A stretch of DNA of 64,000 nt from Polyangiaceae bacterium. GTDB taxonomy: Bacteria; Myxococcota_A; Polyangia; Polyangiales; Polyangiaceae. Made by a program: the position numbers and the translations under genes. Positions 7,565 to 16,297 of the stretch are shown here, one piece after another. The stretch spans positions 62,001-126,000 of the forward strand of contig JADJXL010000019.1 in assembly GCA_016715885.1 (NCBI GenBank), in the 5' to 3' direction. Within the stretch, counting starts at the first letter, position 1. Each line of letters begins with the position of its first letter. Under the pieces are notes generated by a model. It saw only the letters and a list, made by a program, of their open reading frames with translations, ran no database searches and was not told where the DNA came from.

Positions 7565-9001
7565 ATGATCATTCCGATCGCGCACGAACACATGGGACAT
7601 AGGCGGTGGCCATTCGTCACGATCGCCATCGTCGTGACGTGCCTCGTCGTTCACGGCATCGTGTCGCCCTTGGAGCAAGCAAATCGGCACGCGACCGACC
7701 GAGCGCTGAAGGAAGCATTTTTATATCACGCCACGCATCCATATCTGAAGGTGAACGCGCCGCTCGACAAAATCATCGGATACGAGCGCGGATCGCGGCC
7801 GCGCGTCGACAAACCCAAGCAAGTCCCGGATTCCGAAGAGGATCGCCAAAAAGAACAAGCCCATTTCGATGGCCTCGGCGCGGCATACCAGAAGACCGCC
7901 CACGATCGCCCCAAATACAAATATGGATACGTTCCGGGGCGAGGGGACGGGCTTCAAATCGTAACGCATCAGTTTCTGCACGGTGATTGGCTGCATCTGC
8001 TCTTCAATATGTGGTTCTTGTGGCTTTGCGGCGTGAACCTGGAAGACCGCTGGGGGCGCGCGGTCTATGCGCCATTCTATTTTGCCGCAGGCATTGCTGC
8101 CGCCCTTGCAGAACTGTTTTGGGGCGGTTTGCCCGATGTCCCGCGCATCGGTGCGTCCGGTGCGGTCGCCGGCGCCATGGGCGCATTTCTCGTCGTCTAT
8201 GCGAAAACGCGTATTCGCTTCATGATGGTTTTCCGGCTCCGCCCCGTGTTTTTCACCGCTCGCGCGTACGTGATGATGCCGCTGTGGTTTGCTTTGGAAG
8301 TTTTTTATTATTACTTCGCCAAACCGGGGCTCGTTGCCCACGCTGCACACATTGGCGGATTTCTTTTCGGCGTCGCCACAGCGCTCGTATTGCGACAAAC
8401 CGGGCTCGAGAAAAAACTCGACACGGCCATCGAAGAAAAGATCACCGTAAAGCAAGATCCACGCATCGTCGAAGCATCGGACCTCGTGACCCAAGGTCGC
8501 CCCGTCGAGGCCCTGGAGTTACTTGATAAGTTGTACGCGGAATCTCCATCGAACATTGATGTGCAGCTCGAAACGCTCCGCGCCGCAAAAGCCGCAGGTC
8601 AGCCCGATCGAGAAATCACCGCTCACGGTCGACTGCTACAGCTCTATATCCGGGAAAAACAAGACGAAGCTGCAATGTCGTTGTTCCGCGAACTTCGAGC
8701 AGAAAAACGCGTCGGAGACTTGCCCGGCCCTGTGCTTTTGACCATGGGACAGACGCTGGAGAAAGCAGGCTTCGATCGAGACGCGGCAGATGCGTACGAA
8801 GCGCTCCATCGTGGAAACGCGGCGAGTCTTTTGGCGGTCAAAGCGATGATCGCGCAAGCGAAGATCGAAGCACGTATTGGCACGACGGAGCACGCACGCG
8901 AGCTCTTGACTGCAGCGCGCGAGTCGCCGTTTTCGACGAAGGAATTGGATGATGTGGTGGATGCGGAGCTTGCGAAGTTACCGCGTCACGTCACTTCGTG
9001 A
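7565..9001 (+). CDS. Rhomboid-family intramembrane serine protease with TPR-like tail
   Basis: 478 residues. Several membrane segments form the rhomboid core, with the catalytic Ser in GASGAVAGAMGAF (Ser198) and the catalytic His in AHIGGFLFG (His262). A WR-like loop segment NLEDRWGRAVY follows the HLLFNMWFLW segment. An unusual loop of about 90 charged residues (KPKQVPDSEEDRQKEQAHF) lies between the first membrane segment and the core. After about residue 285 comes a soluble helical region of roughly 190 residues resembling TPR repeats, which probably binds partners. The ATG at 7565 is favoured (GGGA upstream); an in-frame ATG at 7526 would add 13 residues. Substrate unknown. Confidence 0.9.
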   Translation: MIIPIAHEHMGHRRWPFVTIAIVVTCLVVHGIVSPLEQANRHATDRALKEAFLYHATHPYLKVNAPLDKIIGYERGSRPRVDKPKQVPDSEEDRQKEQAHFDGLGAAYQKTAHDRPKYKYGYVPGRGDGLQIVTHQFLHGDWLHLLFNMWFLWLCGVNLEDRWGRAVYAPFYFAAGIAAALAELFWGGLPDVPRIGASGAVAGAMGAFLVVYAKTRIRFMMVFRLRPVFFTARAYVMMPLWFALEVFYYYFAKPGLVAHAAHIGGFLFGVATALVLRQTGLEKKLDTAIEEKITVKQDPRIVEASDLVTQGRPVEALELLDKLYAESPSNIDVQLETLRAAKAAGQPDREITAHGRLLQLYIREKQDEAAMSLFRELRAEKRVGDLPGPVLLTMGQTLEKAGFDRDAADAYEALHRGNAASLLAVKAMIAQAKIEARIGTTEHARELLTAARESPFSTKELDDVVDAELAKLPRHVTS

Positions 9002-9767
9002 GGCGAGCGATTTCTTCTTTGATGAGCGTTTCGGCGAGGACCGGAACGACCTCCCACACGACGCGTTCGATGACATCGCGCGAGAGCGCGAGGACGCCTT
9101 CGACTTGCGCCGGCGTGAGACCCATCGCTTCGAGTTGCGCGGTCATCTGCCCGTTCACGGGAGCTGCTGCGGCGGCCGCGACGGCTGCTGCTGCGGGTTT
9201 GGCCGCTTCGGGTTTGGCGGCGGCTGCCGGGGCTTGCGTGTTCACCCCTTGCGGGTTGTACAGCATCGTCTTTGCACGCTGCGGCGCGGCACCTGCCGGA
9301 CTTGCAGCGGCAATCTGCGGTTGAGCCGCAGGTTTGGGGGTCATCGCCGGCGCGTGCACCACCTTCGGCGTCTCGGGTGCTTTCGGCGTCTCTGCGGACT
9401 TCGACGGCGAGGCCAAGAGCTTCCTGACCTTCTCGAGCATCTGCGTGCTGTCGAAGGGCTTGTCCATGTAGTCGTCGGCAGAAGCCGCGGAACCCTTGGC
9501 CGAATCGTAGGGGTTCTGCTTCGACGACAAGATGAGGACGGGCGTCGATGGAGATGCTTGTTTGATCGCCTTGCAAAGGTCGTAGCCGTTTTTGCCCTCG
9601 AGCGTCACATCGGCAATGACGACCGCAGGTTTGTCGCTCTTGAGTTTGTCGAGGGCAGCATCGGGCCCAGGGACCGCGATACAGCGAAACTCGGGACCCG
9701 CAAACGTGATCTCGAGGACCTTGCGCATGGTCACGCTGTCGTCGACGGCGAGGATGGTGGTGGCCAC
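8991..9767 (-). CDS. CheY-type response regulator with Ala/Pro linker and C-terminal helix domain
   Basis: 258 residues. Receiver domain at 1-118: acidic pair Asp9/Asp10, phosphoacceptor Asp53 (VVIADVTLEG), Ser81/Ser82, Lys103 in DYMDKPFD. Residues 120-205 are Ala/Pro/Lys-rich linker. The last 50 residues form a predicted helical domain (LTPAQVEGVLALSRDVIERV, then VVWEVVPVLAETLIKEEIARL), a module I associate with myxobacterial and other deltaproteobacterial single-domain regulators. No DNA-binding domain is visible, so action through protein contacts is likely. It converges on the rhomboid gene with an 11-base overlap of coding ends (8991-9001). The 271-base region 9768-10038 upstream is shared with the divergent rluA-type gene. 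Confidence 0.9.
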   Translation of the reverse strand: MATTILAVDDSVTMRKVLEITFAGPEFRCIAVPGPDAALDKLKSDKPAVVIADVTLEGKNGYDLCKAIKQASPSTPVLILSSKQNPYDSAKGSAASADDYMDKPFDSTQMLEKVRKLLASPSKSAETPKAPETPKVVHAPAMTPKPAAQPQIAAASPAGAAPQRAKTMLYNPQGVNTQAPAAAAKPEAAKPAAAAVAAAAAAPVNGQMTAQLEAMGLTPAQVEGVLALSRDVIERVVWEVVPVLAETLIKEEIARLTK

Positions 9768-10038
9768 TGAATGGTCTCCTCTGGGTGGTTTCGCCGCTTG
9801 GGCGATCGGTCGCGCTATCTTCGTTCTGGCGCGCTTACGGTGTCAACAAACACGAACGAATTTTGCGGCCGGTACATTCTCCGGTCCGTTTCCGGATCGT
9901 TCGCGATCCGCGCTCCGAAAAGCGAGCGCATCATAGCGCAAGGAGCGGCTGCGAGGGAAATTCACCGCCGTAAGATTCGAATGCGCGGCAAGGCAGCCAG
10001 GACGGTTGCGTGCTTTCCCGTTCGGATTCACTCCGCCC

Positions 10039-11064
10039 ATGTCCCACAAGCGATCAAAAACACCGCCTGCCAAACCCCCGTCGGCCCACCCATCACCCGC
10101 AAAGGAAAAGGCACCACTCGGCGCTTCCGATGCCTCGTGGATCGTGCCCGAGGATCTCGGCGGACGCGCGCTCGACGCTGTCGTCCGAACGCTCGCAGAT
10201 GTGCCTTGGTCGGTCGCGAGAAAGTGGATCGCGTCTGGCAAGATCGCCGTCCGCGGCGTGCAGTGGACAGACGGGACGAAGCACGTTGCAGCGGGCGCAG
10301 TCATCACGCGGCACCCTCGTGCACCATCTGCAAAAGCCGCTCGCGTCGCCGAAGCTTCCGACGAGCTCATCGCGTACGTCGACGCATCGGTCGTCGTCGT
10401 GCGCAAACCCGCCGGCATCTCCACCGTACCGTTTGGCGACGAGCCACCCGCTGAACGCGAACGCACGCTCGATGCCATCGTGCGCGACGTGCTTGCCAAA
10501 CGCGATCACATCCGCGGTCGAGCTCCGCTTGGCGTCGTGCAGCGACTCGACAAAGCCACGAGCGGGCTCTTGGTGTTCGCCCGATCGTTCGCTGCGAAAA
10601 AACATCTCGGCAACCAGCTTCGAGATCACTCGATGCGCCGCGTCTACCTCGCGATCGCACACGGCGACGTCGCCAAGAGGACGTTTCGATCACGCCTCGT
10701 GGTCAACCGTGGTGATGGTCTTCGAGGGTCGTTGCGAGAAGACGAACGAGCGATGGAAGGACAACTCGCCGTGACGCACGTCGAGCCCATCGAGCGACTT
10801 CGCGGAGCAACACTCGTAGCGTGCCGACTGGAAACGGGGCGCACGCATCAGATCCGCATTCACTTGTCCGAAGCAGGGCATCCGATCGTCGGTGAAACGG
10901 TGTACGTGCGGAAATACCCGGGACCGCTCATCGCCGCACCGCGTTTGATGCTGCATGCCAAGGAGCTCGGCTTCGTTCACCCTCGAACGAATGAAGTGGT
11001 GGTGTTCGAAGAGCCCCCGCCGAAAGATTTTGAAACCGTGCTCGCGCAGCTTCGTTCGTCATGA
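10039..11064 (+). CDS. RluA-family rRNA/tRNA pseudouridine synthase
   Basis: 341 residues. An N-terminal S4-like region (LDAVVRTLADVPWSVARKWI) is followed by the RluA catalytic core: VQRLDKATSGLLVFA holds the catalytic Asp, though the usual HRLD is QRLD here. Then come RVYLAIAHG, the ETGRTHQIRIHL motif and the LMLHAKELGF block typical of RluA/C/D enzymes, which convert specific uridines in rRNA or tRNA to pseudouridine. Which site is modified cannot be told from sequence. The ATG at 10039 (MSHKRSK) is preferred over an upstream TTG at 10006. The first 35 residues are Lys/Pro-rich. It ends with a six-base convergent overlap with hrcA. Confidence 0.92.
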   Translation: MSHKRSKTPPAKPPSAHPSPAKEKAPLGASDASWIVPEDLGGRALDAVVRTLADVPWSVARKWIASGKIAVRGVQWTDGTKHVAAGAVITRHPRAPSAKAARVAEASDELIAYVDASVVVVRKPAGISTVPFGDEPPAERERTLDAIVRDVLAKRDHIRGRAPLGVVQRLDKATSGLLVFARSFAAKKHLGNQLRDHSMRRVYLAIAHGDVAKRTFRSRLVVNRGDGLRGSLREDERAMEGQLAVTHVEPIERLRGATLVACRLETGRTHQIRIHLSEAGHPIVGETVYVRKYPGPLIAAPRLMLHAKELGFVHPRTNEVVVFEEPPPKDFETVLAQLRSS

Positions 11065-12105
11065 CGAACGTTTGGCACCCGTGAGCGCTTCGCTCATGGC
11101 CGCGGCCGTTGCATCGACGAGCGGCAAGACCTTCGCGTAGTCCATGCGGGTTGGTCCGAGCACACCAACCGTGCCTGCGACGCGCCCGTGCTCCGTGTAC
11201 GGAGCGACGACCAAGCTCAGATCACCGCCACCGATTTCTCCAGCTTCACTGCCCACGAACACGGTCACGGCACCTGCAGCAATCACCTTGTCGAGCAGCT
11301 CGAGAAGATCGGCGCGATCGGACAGCGTGCGGACGAGTTTCTTCAAGCGCGCGGGGTCCGTGTATTCGGGTAGGTCGAGCAGCCGGCCTTGCCCTTCGAT
11401 CACGACATCGCTTCCGCCTTGCACGTCTGCGGTGGCGGCACTGCCAAGCTCGAACGCGCGGCGACGCAACGTGTCGAGAGCGATGCGTTCGTCCGTGAGC
11501 CTGCGGGCAAACAGGTCGCGTACCTCGCCGAGCGATCGACCTTCGATCACGTCGGCGAGCAGATTGTGAATGCGCGTGAGCTCTGATTCGCCAGGACTCT
11601 CTTCCACCGAAACGAACCTGTTTTCGACCGATCCGTCGGCGAAAACGAGCACCGCGAGCAGTTGCTTGGGCCGCGTGGGAATGAAGCGGAGCTGCGAGAG
11701 CGCGCGAAGCTCTTTGCGTGGAGCCGCTACGACGGCAGCCGTACCCGACAACTCCGATAGATAACGTCCCGCTTCGCGCATCGGATCGGTCGCCACCGCG
11801 TAGATTTCGCTGAAGCGTTTACCGAGCTTCGCTTGCTCCTCGGGCGTCAACGCCCGCGCCTGAACGAGCGTATCGACGAAGAGACGCAGCGCCCGATCGG
11901 TGGGTATTCGCCCGGCCGACGTATGAGGCTGCCGCAGGTAACCGGCTTCTTCGAGGTCCGCGAGGACGTTGCGCACGGAAGCGGCAGAGAGGTCGAGGCC
12001 ATACTTCTTGGCCAACGTACGACTTCCAACGGCCGTGCCGGTCGCGATGAACTCCGTGACGACGGCGAGGAGTATCTTGCGAGAGCGGTTCGTCAGGTCA
12101 CTCAT
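11059..12105 (-). CDS. hrcA: HrcA heat-inducible transcription repressor
   Basis: 348 residues. The N-terminal winged helix has the HrcA signature (SRKILLAVVTEFIATGTAVG, SAASVRNVLADLEEAGYL, PHTSAGRIPTDRALRLFVDT), followed by a GAF-like middle and dimerisation region. HrcA normally binds the CIRCE operator of groE and dnaK genes and releases it on heat shock with help from GroEL. No CIRCE-like inverted repeat (TTAGCACTC/GAGTGCTAA) was found upstream of hrcA, grpE or dnaK in this window, so its targets may lie elsewhere or the operator may have diverged. It sits about 6.5 kb from grpE-dnaK, separated by fur and the arg genes. Confidence 0.96.
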   Translation of the reverse strand: MSDLTNRSRKILLAVVTEFIATGTAVGSRTLAKKYGLDLSAASVRNVLADLEEAGYLRQPHTSAGRIPTDRALRLFVDTLVQARALTPEEQAKLGKRFSEIYAVATDPMREAGRYLSELSGTAAVVAAPRKELRALSQLRFIPTRPKQLLAVLVFADGSVENRFVSVEESPGESELTRIHNLLADVIEGRSLGEVRDLFARRLTDERIALDTLRRRAFELGSAATADVQGGSDVVIEGQGRLLDLPEYTDPARLKKLVRTLSDRADLLELLDKVIAAGAVTVFVGSEAGEIGGGDLSLVVAPYTEHGRVAGTVGVLGPTRMDYAKVLPLVDATAAAMSEALTGAKRSS

Positions 12106-12153
12106 AGGTGCGTCCCTGCCGGTGTGTGTGTGCTACCTCCGCCCACCTTAGGG

Positions 12154-12182
12154 GTTTTATGCGAATCGGGCTTTCGGGTCAA
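12154..12182 (-). promoter_or_regulatory. Sigma-70-like promoter for hrcA
   Basis: On the minus strand TTGACC (12177-12182) and TAAAAC (12154-12159) are separated by 17 bases, matching the sigma-70 consensus at 5/6 and 4/6. The predicted start is about 40 bases upstream of the hrcA ATG at 12105. Found by eye; no other good candidate is seen in the 12106-12277 gap. Confidence 0.45.
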
Positions 12183-12277
12183 ATCCGTCCGCGTCTGAAC
12201 CAATAAGCGGCGACCTTGTGACCCGCCGGGCTCACTTCCGTCGCAGGTTTGAGGCGCACGGAACGTCCTACTTCGCT

Positions 12278-13387
12278 ATGGTGATCTCCGTGCTTCGACG
12301 TATTGGCCGCTCTTCGTTCGCGCGTCGTCTTCGGCGCCCCAACAAGCCCCAAACATCAGCGGGCGCATTTCTGATGCTCCTCGTGATCGTGTTCTCGTTC
12401 GTGCTGGTTGGGTGCCCGTGCACCGAGTCGGTGGTGAATGCGAACCCGCAGTTGCGCTGGTGGCTTTTTTCGAACTTCGGCGCGAGTCGGATGTGTCCGG
12501 AAATGTTGAAAGTGGGCGTGCCACTGAAGCTCGAAGCTCGCTCGCCATCCATCGGGCGATTCTTCCCGACGACATGTAGCCACACGGTGGACGACGCCGC
12601 GCAAACGGTGGTCGTGTCGTTTTCGGGCACGGGGTACGGCTACATCACGCCAGCCAAGCGCGTGGGCTTCTCGTGTACGGCGATGGTGGAGCTCCGTCCG
12701 GACTTTCAGATTTCCGGCGACGACATCTATGTCTTTGGAAAGTTGAACCGGATTCTCCAAGGCCCGGATTTTCGTGTCGGCTACATCGAAAATGCAGCCT
12801 TCAACGTTGCGACGAACATTCCTCCGTTCGGGACACTCGCGAACTTCTTCGGCAACCAAGTTCTCACGAGCGAGCTGACGCGAGGCTTCACGGTCGTCGC
12901 GAACGAAGATCGCGGCAACGACTTCACGCTCGGCATTCTTTTGCCTCCGGGGAGGCCGGTAAAACCGTTCCGCGTGACGGATGAACAGCGATACACGTTC
13001 GCCAACGAGAGCGTGGACGTGCATGGCAATCAGCGCGATTACCTGGGGCCGTTCGAGGTTTCGTCAGGACAATCGCTGTACATGACGATGACCGTGCAGG
13101 GGCCGACGGTCGATGTGATGATCGTGGACAAACGCGTCGGTGATTCGTGGCGCGAACTTTATCAAACGGGGCAACCTCTTGGACCGCCGCCAGGTCCGGT
13201 GGTTGGAGGCGCGCCGGCTGCGCCGGGTCCGACGCAGACGCGCCGTTTCAACCTGCCCCCAGGTCTGTATTACGTCGTCCTCGACAACACGCCGTTCGCG
13301 GGGCTCGTCGCTCCGCCGACCCAGCCGCTCAATCCGCTCTACGATCCGATCGCGCGCGTGAGTTACGTGGCGCAAGTCGGCGAGTGA
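12278..13387 (+). CDS. Putative lipoprotein of unknown function
   Basis: 369 residues from the ATG at 12278; an in-frame start at 12218 would add 20. A long basic N-terminus (RRIGRSSFARRLRRP) is followed by a hydrophobic segment ending in the lipobox FVLVGC, so the protein is probably lipidated after an atypically long n-region. Beyond that are short beta-rich stretches, a Pro/Gly-rich region (PLGPPPGPVVGGAPAAPGP), and a C-terminal RRFNLPPGLYYVVLDNTPF segment that looks like a pre-peptidase-type beta sandwich strand pattern. No family is recognised. It converges on fur with only 10 bases between stops. Confidence 0.75.
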   Translation: MVISVLRRIGRSSFARRLRRPNKPQTSAGAFLMLLVIVFSFVLVGCPCTESVVNANPQLRWWLFSNFGASRMCPEMLKVGVPLKLEARSPSIGRFFPTTCSHTVDDAAQTVVVSFSGTGYGYITPAKRVGFSCTAMVELRPDFQISGDDIYVFGKLNRILQGPDFRVGYIENAAFNVATNIPPFGTLANFFGNQVLTSELTRGFTVVANEDRGNDFTLGILLPPGRPVKPFRVTDEQRYTFANESVDVHGNQRDYLGPFEVSSGQSLYMTMTVQGPTVDVMIVDKRVGDSWRELYQTGQPLGPPPGPVVGGAPAAPGPTQTRRFNLPPGLYYVVLDNTPFAGLVAPPTQPLNPLYDPIARVSYVAQVGE

Positions 13388-13397
13388 CGCGGGTTTC

Positions 13398-13889
13398 TCA
13401 AGACGAACCCGACGCCGAACACTTCGCGCACGTGCCGTACATCTCGTGCTTGTGCGACGTGACGTGAAAGCCGTACCTGGCGGCGATCTCGTCTTGCAGC
13501 GACTCGATGCGCGGCTCCTCGAACTCGATGATCATGCCGCACGAAACGCAGATCAGATGGTCGTGATGTGCCGATGCATCGTCGGCCAATTCGTAGCGGC
13601 TCAGGCCATCACCGAAGCGGCGTTCCGATGCGACGCCGCATTCCGCGAGCAGCTTGAGTGTTCGGTAGACCGTGGCGTAGCCGATGCCTTTGTCGCGCGT
13701 GCGGACTTCGCTGAGCAGGTCTTCGATGGTCGTGTGCGACGCGATTTCGAAGAACGTGTCGACGATGAGGCGACGCTGGGCCGTCGAGCGCAGGCCCTTC
13801 TTCAGCATGTAGGTTTGCAGCCTCGCCCGCAGCCGATCGATGGCTACCTTGTCTTCCGTCACGGTGACGTTCCTCCCGCTGGTGCCCAT
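13398..13889 (-). CDS. fur: Fur-family metal-responsive regulator
   Basis: 163 residues. The N-terminal winged helix (LRSTAQRRLIVDTFFEIASH, GIGYATVYRTLKLLAECGV) and the C-terminal metal-binding domain with HHDHLICVSCG, IIEFEEPRIESLQ, FHVTSHKHEMYGTCAKC are all canonical. The two CxxC pairs (CVSC and CAKC) form the structural zinc site and the HHDH His cluster the regulatory site. An iron-dependent repressor is most likely, but Zur, PerR or Mur cannot be excluded from sequence. It lies 52 bases downstream of the degenerate P-type ATPase gene on the same strand and may be in its operon or have its own promoter in that gap (TGAC...GTCA half-sites at 13901-13918). Confidence 0.93.
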   Translation of the reverse strand: MGTSGRNVTVTEDKVAIDRLRARLQTYMLKKGLRSTAQRRLIVDTFFEIASHTTIEDLLSEVRTRDKGIGYATVYRTLKLLAECGVASERRFGDGLSRYELADDASAHHDHLICVSCGMIIEFEEPRIESLQDEIAARYGFHVTSHKHEMYGTCAKCSASGSS

Positions 13890-13941
13890 GCCGCCACCTG
13901 ACCTTACCGTACGTCAGTTATCCCGACAGAGTTTGCCGGCG

Positions 13942-16287
13942 TCAAGGGGCGGCGTGCTCGCCGAAAAGCGGATTGCCCCGTGTTGCAGGGGATTCTCGCG
14001 TGCGGTGAATGGCGCGCACGTGCAAAACAGCCATGGCACCTCCGAGCAGGGAAGCAAGCGGAGCATATGCAGGCGGCAAGAGGCCAAAGGCGACGGCCAT
14101 CGCTCCAATGAGGGCAGGGACCGCTGCGATCGCCAGCCCCACGCGCGCATCGAGGCGCGAGCGATGGGCGAGGGCGAGGGCGAGCGAGGCATCACGTACG
14201 TCGTCGGATGCGAGTGCGATGGAGAGATCGCCCGAAGGTGAGCCTGCGGCATCGAGCGCGACGGCAACTTCGGCAGCACCGAGCGCCGACTCGTCGCTGC
14301 TCGTGTGTCCCACGACGGCAACGGACATGCCTGCATCGACGAGACGGCGAACTTCGGCGGCGCGATCGGCGGGCAGGATCTCGGGACGAATGTGATCGAC
14401 GTCGAGGGAACGAGCGATCGCTTCGCACGTTTCGCGCGCATCGCCGGACATGATCACGGGCTCGATCTGCGCATCGATCAAGTGCTGCACTGCGGCGCGC
14501 GCACCAGGTCGAAATCCGTCCTGCAACCCGAGCATGCCGACGAGACGCGTGCCAACGGCGACGAGAACGACGGTTCGTCCGAGCGCTTCGAGCTCGGTAA
14601 CGCGCTGCTCGGCTGCGGCGATCGAGATGCGGTTGGCAAGCAAGAGCGCGCGACCTCCCACGCACAAGTCTTCACCCGATGACGCCACGGCCGTCACGCC
14701 GAGGCCAGGCACATGATGCGCGTTGCGCACGCCGTCTGGCCGGACGGACCGAGTCATTGCGGCTCGAACGATCGCGCGCGCGATGGGATGTTCCGCGCCG
14801 CGTTCTGCACCAGCCGCGAGCGATAGAACATCGAGCGGTTCGTGTTTGTCGCCAATCGCTTCGAGCTCGGCGAGCTCGGGTTCGCCAAGCAAGAGCGTGC
14901 CGCGCGCGCAGAACACGGCGACGTTTGCTTTCGCCGCGCGATCCCACGCGCCCTCGCTCTTGTAGGAGATGCCTCGACGCTGCGCGAGCAAGATGCCGCG
15001 AACGACGTGCAAGCTGCTGATGCACGCGAGCACGACGGAGGCGAGCGCGCCATGCACGCCGATGGCGGTCATCGCGATCTCGATCGCCGTTCGCCCGCCG
15101 GCGATGAATGCAGAGAGCGCACCGATGGCGGCGGTCGCCAGGGCCCAACGTTCCGCGATCGCACGCGACGCACGTGCGATGGGCGCGAGTGCGTCGGCAC
15201 GGCGACGAGGATCGAGCAGCACGCGGGCAAACGCGCGGTCGTTCCCGACAAACGTGCACGTACCGCGAAGGCGGCCGCGAACGACCGTTGCACCTGCAAC
15301 GACCGAATCACCTGGACGCTTGCGTACGGGCGTCGTCGCGCCGAGCCACGGATACACGTCGATGTCGCCGGACGTGACGACGAGATCCACCGGAACGACT
15401 TCACCGCGTTCGACGAGGATCTGTTCACCGGGCCTGATGTCGAAGACCTTCGGCTTGATCTCGGTGGCTGCGTTGTCGTCGGGAGCGCGTCGGCCAGGCA
15501 GCGCGAGCGACATGGCAACGAAGTCCCGCTCGGCGGCACTTTCACGTCGCGCACTTTCGAGAATCCACGCACCGATCGACGTCGCCGTGACGATGATGCC
15601 CGCAAGCGACGCAGCTTCGGATCCAAGCGCTCGATCGGGGTGAAACGCCGACCACGCAGCGACCACGAGCGACGCGATCGACGTTGCCAGAAGCGGCGCG
15701 GGATGCGGATCCGCCGGGTCGCGCGGCGTCGTTGCAGCGCGTCCAACGAGCATTCCCGCACCAACACCGGCAAGCACGATGCGCGCCGCCAGCACGAGCC
15801 TCGTGTGACCCGCAAGCGCCAGGACGACGGCGAGGATGCCGGCGATGGTCGCGATCACGAGCAGCAGCGCGCCGATGTCGGCCTGATCCGGTGGGTCGAG
15901 CTTCTCCGGCTCGCCCGTCAGTATCGGTCGACCAATGGGCTCGACGAGCGTGCGATCGTCACCCAAAGCTGGCGGCTCGGGGAGAGTCGCTTCGATCGAT
16001 GCCGGTTCGTGAAAGGGCACGATGGGTGCGTCGAGACCAACTCGAAGGGCATTCGGTTCGGTCGATGCGGCGCTGCGCGGAGCGAACACACCGAGCGGCG
16101 TGGGCGAACGCTGCTCCGTGGGCTCACCAGGCCGGTCACCGAGAAAATTGGAACGACAAACCCTTCGATCACAAAAGAAATGAAACTTGTTGTCGAAGAT
16201 CGAGACGTGTCCGCAACGCAGCGGATCGAGCAGCTTGCTGCATCCGGAGCAGGGAACGGGATCGGCGACGGGTCCAGCGGGACGCAA
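13942..16287 (-). CDS. Degenerate (probably inactive) P1B-type ATPase-like membrane protein
   Basis: 781 residues with the layout of a heavy-metal P-type ATPase but with its catalytic motifs eroded. The N-terminus is a Cys/His cluster (Cys13, Cys16, Cys25, Cys39, Cys44 plus His27 and His36) resembling a TRASH/YHS-type metal site. Membrane segments, an actuator-like domain, and P- and N-like domains follow (ERGAEHPIARAI keeps the HP locus; SGDARETCEAIA keeps the TGD-like loop). However, DKTGT reads CARGT (Cys460 for the phosphorylated Asp), the CPC transport motif reads CIS (422-424), TGE reads LGA (Ala317), and GDGxND reads GHTSSD (660-665). It starts at a TTG 10 bases after argF. ATP-driven transport is unlikely; metal sensing or binding is inference. 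Confidence 0.85.
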   Translation of the reverse strand: MRPAGPVADPVPCSGCSKLLDPLRCGHVSIFDNKFHFFCDRRVCRSNFLGDRPGEPTEQRSPTPLGVFAPRSAASTEPNALRVGLDAPIVPFHEPASIEATLPEPPALGDDRTLVEPIGRPILTGEPEKLDPPDQADIGALLLVIATIAGILAVVLALAGHTRLVLAARIVLAGVGAGMLVGRAATTPRDPADPHPAPLLATSIASLVVAAWSAFHPDRALGSEAASLAGIIVTATSIGAWILESARRESAAERDFVAMSLALPGRRAPDDNAATEIKPKVFDIRPGEQILVERGEVVPVDLVVTSGDIDVYPWLGATTPVRKRPGDSVVAGATVVRGRLRGTCTFVGNDRAFARVLLDPRRRADALAPIARASRAIAERWALATAAIGALSAFIAGGRTAIEIAMTAIGVHGALASVVLACISSLHVVRGILLAQRRGISYKSEGAWDRAAKANVAVFCARGTLLLGEPELAELEAIGDKHEPLDVLSLAAGAERGAEHPIARAIVRAAMTRSVRPDGVRNAHHVPGLGVTAVASSGEDLCVGGRALLLANRISIAAAEQRVTELEALGRTVVLVAVGTRLVGMLGLQDGFRPGARAAVQHLIDAQIEPVIMSGDARETCEAIARSLDVDHIRPEILPADRAAEVRRLVDAGMSVAVVGHTSSDESALGAAEVAVALDAAGSPSGDLSIALASDDVRDASLALALAHRSRLDARVGLAIAAVPALIGAMAVAFGLLPPAYAPLASLLGGAMAVLHVRAIHRTRESPATRGNPLFGEHAAP

Positions 16288-16297
16288 AAGCGTTGCC

